Part shown: piece after piece, positions 60,588 to 64,000 of the stretch
Layout of the letters: the number at the start of each line of letters is the position of its first letter
How positions within the stretch are numbered: position 1 is the first letter of the stretch
From: Paraflavitalea soli
Lineage (GTDB): Bacteria; Bacteroidota; Bacteroidia; Chitinophagales; Chitinophagaceae
Reading direction: 5' to 3'
Length of the DNA stretch: 64,000 nt
NCBI RefSeq assembly: GCF_003555545.1
Contig: NZ_CP032157.1
Span: 7,072,546-7,136,545 of the forward strand
Position numbers and translations under genes: made by a program
Notes under the pieces: model-generated
Seen by the model: the letters and a program-made list of their open reading frames with translations, nothing else
Database searches by the model: none
What the model was told of the DNA's origin: nothing

Positions 60588-61337
60588 GTGAATTTTCGCC
60601 ATCGATCATACCAGCAGGAATTGCTGGACCGGGATGATATTCCGTTTGCGGATATCCGGAGGAATATGCAGGAACTTGATTTTATCAATACCTGGCTGGG
60701 GGGCCATGCTATTACCCTGGCAGGGTTGAAGCAACTGGCCGGGGGCCGGCAAAGCATTTCCGTGTGCGAGGTAGGTTGTGGTGGCGGCGATAACCTGGTA
60801 GCCATCCGGCAGTGGTGTGAAAAAAAAGGGATGGCTGCATCTTTCATTGGTATCGATAAAAATCCTGATTGTATAAAAGTGGCGCAGGAAAGAAAGCTGC
60901 GCGGTTGCACGTGGATAACGGCCGATTATAAGGATGTGGAGCTGGAGCACAAGCCGGATATTATCTTTTCTTCTTTGTTCTGTCATCATTTCCCGGAACG
61001 GGAATTGATAACGCAATTGCAATGGATGTACAGGCATGCACAACGGGGATTTTTTATCAATGACCTGCACCGGCATCCGCTGGCCTATTATTCTATTCAG
61101 TGGCTTACGCGGTTATTCTCTAAAAGTTACCTCGTAAAAAATGATGCCCCCTTGTCTGTTGCCAGAGGATTTGTTAAAAATGACTGGGAACAACTTTTTG
61201 ATAGCGCAGGAATCACTACCTTTTCCGTTGAATGGAAATGGGCGTTCAGATGGTTGGTAGTAGTGGAACGGCAATCGGCAATCGGCAATCGTGAATCGCT
61301 TGCTTCGAAGGGGCGGCGAGCCCGTAGCTCCCAATAG
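60588..61337 (+). CDS. Class I SAM-dependent methyltransferase of the polyketide cluster
   Basis: I favour GTG 60588 (reading NFRHRSYQQELLDRDDIPFA) over the longer TTG frame; this gives 249 residues. Motif I is VCEVGCGGGDNLVAIR, followed by FIGIDKNPDCIKVA, DIIFSSLFCHHF and GFFINDLHRHPLAYYSI. It probably methylates the polyketide or its phenolic oxygen. The final 25 or so residues (ERQSAIGNRESLASKGRRA) come from a heptamer repeat, so the natural C-terminus is likely shorter. The gene is flanked by direct repeats. Confidence 0.83.
   Translation: MNFRHRSYQQELLDRDDIPFADIRRNMQELDFINTWLGGHAITLAGLKQLAGGRQSISVCEVGCGGGDNLVAIRQWCEKKGMAASFIGIDKNPDCIKVAQERKLRGCTWITADYKDVELEHKPDIIFSSLFCHHFPERELITQLQWMYRHAQRGFFINDLHRHPLAYYSIQWLTRLFSKSYLVKNDAPLSVARGFVKNDWEQLFDSAGITTFSVEWKWAFRWLVVVERQSAIGNRESLASKGRRARSSQ
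61269..61296. repeat. Right copy of the 28-bp heptamer repeat, in the methyltransferase 3-prime end
   Basis: Three CGGCAAT copies and CGTGAAT in exact 7-base steps. It is translated as part of the methyltransferase C-terminus (about QSAIGNRE). It matches the left copy at 27 of 28 positions. Confidence 0.75.
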
Positions 61338-61377
61338 CAGTTCATCTGAAAAAATAACACATCATCAATAGCGCTGG

Positions 61378-62517
61378 TTGAGTCTTGATCCCAAATACGA
61401 TATTGCCATCATAGGAGGTGGATTGGCAGGGTTAGCCCTGTCTGTTCAGTGCGTGCGGGCCGGCTATCGTACCATCGTATTTGAGCGGGAAAAATACCCT
61501 TTTCATAAGGTTTGCGGCGAATACATCAGCCTGGAGAGCTGGAACTTCCTGGAAGAGCTGGGCGTGCCCCTGAGTGATATGCAGCTGCCGGTCATCAACC
61601 GCTTGCAGGTGAGTGCACCCAATGGGAAATATATTGAAACTGCCCTGCCTCTGGGGGGATTTGGCATTAGCCGCTATACACTCGATCAACTGCTGGCCAA
61701 TATCGCACGCAGGGAAGGGGTGGTGCTGATGGAGGAAACGAAAGTGGTCAATGTGGTTTACCGGAATAATGCTTTTGTTATCTTTTCTTCCCGGGGAGAA
61801 ACAGAAGTGACCATTGCCGCCGGCACTTATGGAAAAAGGGGCAACCTGGATGCCAAGTGGAAGCGGCCTTTTACCCAGGTAAAACCCAATAAGCTCAACC
61901 ATTTTGTAGGGGTAAAGTACCACATTGAAACCTTTTTTCCGGAAGATCTCATTGCATTACATAATTTTGAGAATGGTTATTGTGGTATATCGCGCATAGA
62001 GAACAATAAATATTGCCTCTGCTATCTGACCACCGCCAGGAATCTGCGCAAAAGCCACAATGATATCCAGGCGATGGAGAAAAATATCCTTCAAAAGAAT
62101 CCATTCCTGGAAAAGATATTTTCCAATGCGCGGTTCCTGTATACAGAACCGCTCACTATTTCCCGGATATCCTTTAATAGAAAAAACCAGGTAGAGAACC
62201 ATGTATTGATGATTGGTGATGCGGCTGGTATGATCACCCCGCTTTGTGGCAATGGCATGAGCATGGCTTTACATGGCAGTAAGCTGGCCTTTGAGGAGAT
62301 CAGCCAGTTTATGAAAGGCCAGATTACACGCTATGAAATGGAGCTGCAATACACCCAGCAGTGGGAAAAGCAATTTGGCCGCCGCTTACAGACAGGACGA
62401 TTGATCCAACGTTTTTTTGGTAGTGCATCTTTATCCAATTTCCTGATAACCGCCGTAAAACCTTTTCCGAAGTTCGTTGCCTTTTTGATAAGGCAAACGC
62501 ACGGTAAACCTTTTTAG
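61378..62517 (+). CDS. FAD-dependent oxidoreductase, geranylgeranyl-reductase/monooxygenase-like
   Basis: A 379-residue flavoprotein, probably starting at TTG 61378. The N-terminal dinucleotide fold IAIIGGGLAGLALSVQ (about 9-24) is followed by FEREKYPFHKVCGEYISLES and the second FAD motif MIGDAAGMITPLCGNGMSMA (about 278-297), both usual in aromatic hydroxylases and geranylgeranyl reductases. It may hydroxylate or oxidise the polyketide ring to a quinone, or reduce the prenyl chain. It is in the same run as the polyketide synthase and methyltransferase, 40 bases after the latter. Confidence 0.87.
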   Translation: MSLDPKYDIAIIGGGLAGLALSVQCVRAGYRTIVFEREKYPFHKVCGEYISLESWNFLEELGVPLSDMQLPVINRLQVSAPNGKYIETALPLGGFGISRYTLDQLLANIARREGVVLMEETKVVNVVYRNNAFVIFSSRGETEVTIAAGTYGKRGNLDAKWKRPFTQVKPNKLNHFVGVKYHIETFFPEDLIALHNFENGYCGISRIENNKYCLCYLTTARNLRKSHNDIQAMEKNILQKNPFLEKIFSNARFLYTEPLTISRISFNRKNQVENHVLMIGDAAGMITPLCGNGMSMALHGSKLAFEEISQFMKGQITRYEMELQYTQQWEKQFGRRLQTGRLIQRFFGSASLSNFLITAVKPFPKFVAFLIRQTHGKPF

Positions 62518-62538
62518 TAGCAACCTTTTTTTAGTAGC

Positions 62539-63984
62539 ATGTTCAAGACCTTACCTTTTTTGGCTGGGCTGTTAATGGTCCAGTTGGCCCTCGTTGCACA
62601 GAATTATCATGCTGTGAACGGATCCTCCTTTGCAGGCAGTTTAGGCGTAGGTAATAATCCTGCTTCTATTGTGAATACGCCTTTTGCCTGGGATATAGAT
62701 ATACTTTCTGTACAGGTAAAGCCGGCTACCAATGCGGTGACGCTTCATAATTATTCCCTTCTGTCTTTTGGTGGTACAGCAGAATACCAGTTTGATAAAG
62801 GCTATTATGCCCGCTTTATGCAGGCCAATGCCAATGTGAACCTGCTCAATACGCGCATTGCGCTCAGCCGCCGGGCAGCCATTGCCGGAGGCATTAATAT
62901 CCGGAGTTATTCAAATATCAAAACCAGCCCCTATGCTTTTGTGGATACGATGAAAAGCGCCCGGTCTTTCTTTCTCATGAACGGGGGCAATACCAATTAT
63001 AGTGCTGACCTGACAAGCAGCAGCTGGCTGGAATTGTTTGGCACCTATGCCCAAACTATTGTGGACAATGAACGCAGCCGCCTCAATGCAGGGATCACCG
63101 TACGGGTGTCCCGCGGCCTGTCGGGCGCACATGCCAAACTGGTGAGTGGGGAGGTGGAAAGGATCATAGAGAACGGACAGGAAAAATATGTACTGAAAGA
63201 TGCGGCCGCACGCTATGGCTATTCTGCCAATTTAGACGGTTGGAAGAAGGAGAAGGGATCGAATCAAAACCTGCAGGATTTTGTGCGGAATAGCGAAGGC
63301 GGGGCTTCTTTTGATGTGGGCGTGGAATACCTGATCAAACCTATGGTGATTGCCGATTTCAATGATCCTGCCGAACGCTACTACGATTACGACTGGAAGA
63401 TCGGTATTGCTATCTTGGATATCGGCTTCAATCAATACAAGTATAGCAACAACAGCCGCACCGTGCGGGGATTCAGGGGTGAGGTAACGGATATGGACCT
63501 CGATAAAAAATTCAACAACATCCACGGCATTGCCGGGTTTAATGATAGCCTGGCTACCATCGTGAACAGCATGGGCCGGTTGGCGGGCAATTTCAATGTG
63601 ATCAATCCTATGCGGGTGGTGGTCAATGTAGACAGGTATTTATTTGATGCTTTTTATATCAATGCGGATCTGTCCATCAACCTTTCTCCCCTGGCGGGCG
63701 ACCAACGCCTGTACGTAAAGGAAACCAACCTGCTGGCGGTGACACCCCGTTGGGAAACGCGCAACTGGGGATTTTATATGCCGGTATTGTACAATACGGA
63801 AAAGCAACTTCGGATAGGCGGGGCTGTAAAAGCAGGACCGCTGTTGCTGGGCATCCACAACTGGGCCACCCTGTTTGCCAAAAATCGTATGCAGAACGGA
63901 GGCGGCTACCTGGCTTTGGTGATCCGGGCCGGCCGCGACAGTCAGCACAAACGGGACCGCAAATACGATTGTCCGCCTTATTGA
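62539..63984 (+). CDS. DUF5723 family outer-membrane protein
   Basis: A 481-residue exported protein with a signal peptide (about 1-20, ending ALVAQ). The start NYHAVNGSSFAGSLGVGNNP then ASIVNTPF and the strand-rich body, including NWGFYMPVLYNTEKQLRIGG, fit the DUF5723 group of predicted outer-membrane beta-barrels of Bacteroidota. It follows the flavoprotein gene by 21 bases and may be co-transcribed, but no functional link to the polyketide cluster is visible. The protein is complete; only 16 bases remain after its stop. Confidence 0.8.
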   Translation: MFKTLPFLAGLLMVQLALVAQNYHAVNGSSFAGSLGVGNNPASIVNTPFAWDIDILSVQVKPATNAVTLHNYSLLSFGGTAEYQFDKGYYARFMQANANVNLLNTRIALSRRAAIAGGINIRSYSNIKTSPYAFVDTMKSARSFFLMNGGNTNYSADLTSSSWLELFGTYAQTIVDNERSRLNAGITVRVSRGLSGAHAKLVSGEVERIIENGQEKYVLKDAAARYGYSANLDGWKKEKGSNQNLQDFVRNSEGGASFDVGVEYLIKPMVIADFNDPAERYYDYDWKIGIAILDIGFNQYKYSNNSRTVRGFRGEVTDMDLDKKFNNIHGIAGFNDSLATIVNSMGRLAGNFNVINPMRVVVNVDRYLFDAFYINADLSINLSPLAGDQRLYVKETNLLAVTPRWETRNWGFYMPVLYNTEKQLRIGGAVKAGPLLLGIHNWATLFAKNRMQNGGGYLALVIRAGRDSQHKRDRKYDCPPY

Positions 63985-64000
63985 CGATTCCCCCTTATTA

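Noticed and set aside
60491-61296. Insertion sequence flanked by repeats
   Set aside because: The flanking copies are direct heptamer arrays, there are no terminal inverted repeats, and the enclosed gene is a methyltransferase, not a transposase.
1-64000. tRNA and rRNA genes
   Set aside because: No cloverleaf-like segments or conserved rRNA stretches were noticed in the intergenic regions on reading; a covariance search was not possible.

Overview
The window looks like a chromosomal segment from a member of the Bacteroidota, most likely close to the Chitinophagaceae. This is inferred from several signs. There is a PorT-type component of the type IX secretion system (T9SS) and a DUF1501 protein ending in a T9SS-type sorting tail. 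There is a TonB-dependent receptor with a carboxypeptidase-like N-terminal domain. Promoters match the Bacteroidota TTG-N19-TAnnTTTG pattern (clearest upstream of the thiolase and DUF983 genes), recognisable Shine-Dalgarno sites are rare, and UbiE/MenG fits menaquinone chemistry. No tRNA, rRNA, CRISPR array or insertion sequence was recognised.

Layout. 0-6 kb: a partial coiled-coil gene and pheT, then a compact four-gene minus-strand operon (membrane IPT-type protein, leaderless amidase with SH3 domain, lipoprotein, small helical protein) of unknown role that resembles a lysis cassette. 6-10 kb: dnaB, then an AT-rich island with a Panacea-type antitoxin and putative toxin preceded by 22-bp iterated sites. 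10-17.6 kb: rsmE, a TerC-family gene, pyrD, a thiolase and a DUF1800/DUF1501 export pair. 17.7-27.6 kb: a two-component system, a TonB receptor with a small upstream partner, several membrane proteins and an ABC exporter. 27.7-43.6 kb: a surface-polysaccharide locus with flippase, chain-length regulator, two polymerase/ligase-like proteins, four glycosyltransferases, four methyltransferase-like proteins, a large GT-C-like membrane protein and an initiating sugar transferase. 43.6-49.6 kb: a minus-strand run of pyrC, a MutS-like ATPase, an M1 peptidase and yifB/comM. 49.7-57.4 kb: a Wzi/RemB-like outer-membrane protein, a LytTR two-component system, a beta-propeller protein, an AraC regulator and porT next to ubiE. 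58.5-64 kb: a plus-strand cluster of UbiA-type prenyltransferase, type III polyketide synthase, methyltransferase and FAD oxidoreductase, followed by a DUF5723 outer-membrane protein.

How the parts relate. The polysaccharide locus holds the parts of a Wzx/Wzy pathway, but its outer-membrane exporter and tyrosine kinase are not visible here. PorT belongs to the same secretion system that would export the DUF1501 protein. The polyketide cluster predicts a prenylated and/or methylated aromatic lipid or quinone.

Structure beyond genes. Degenerate tandem repeats with an exact 7-bp period recur with different words in intergenic DNA, inside pyrD in frame, and on both sides of the polyketide-cluster methyltransferase as near-identical 28-bp direct repeats. 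A 121-bp array in strict 11-bp register, inverted about its centre, separates ubiE from the polyketide cluster. An AT-rich segment with several DnaA-box-like sites lies between the AraC gene and porT. All coordinates and motifs were read by eye; no similarity search was run.
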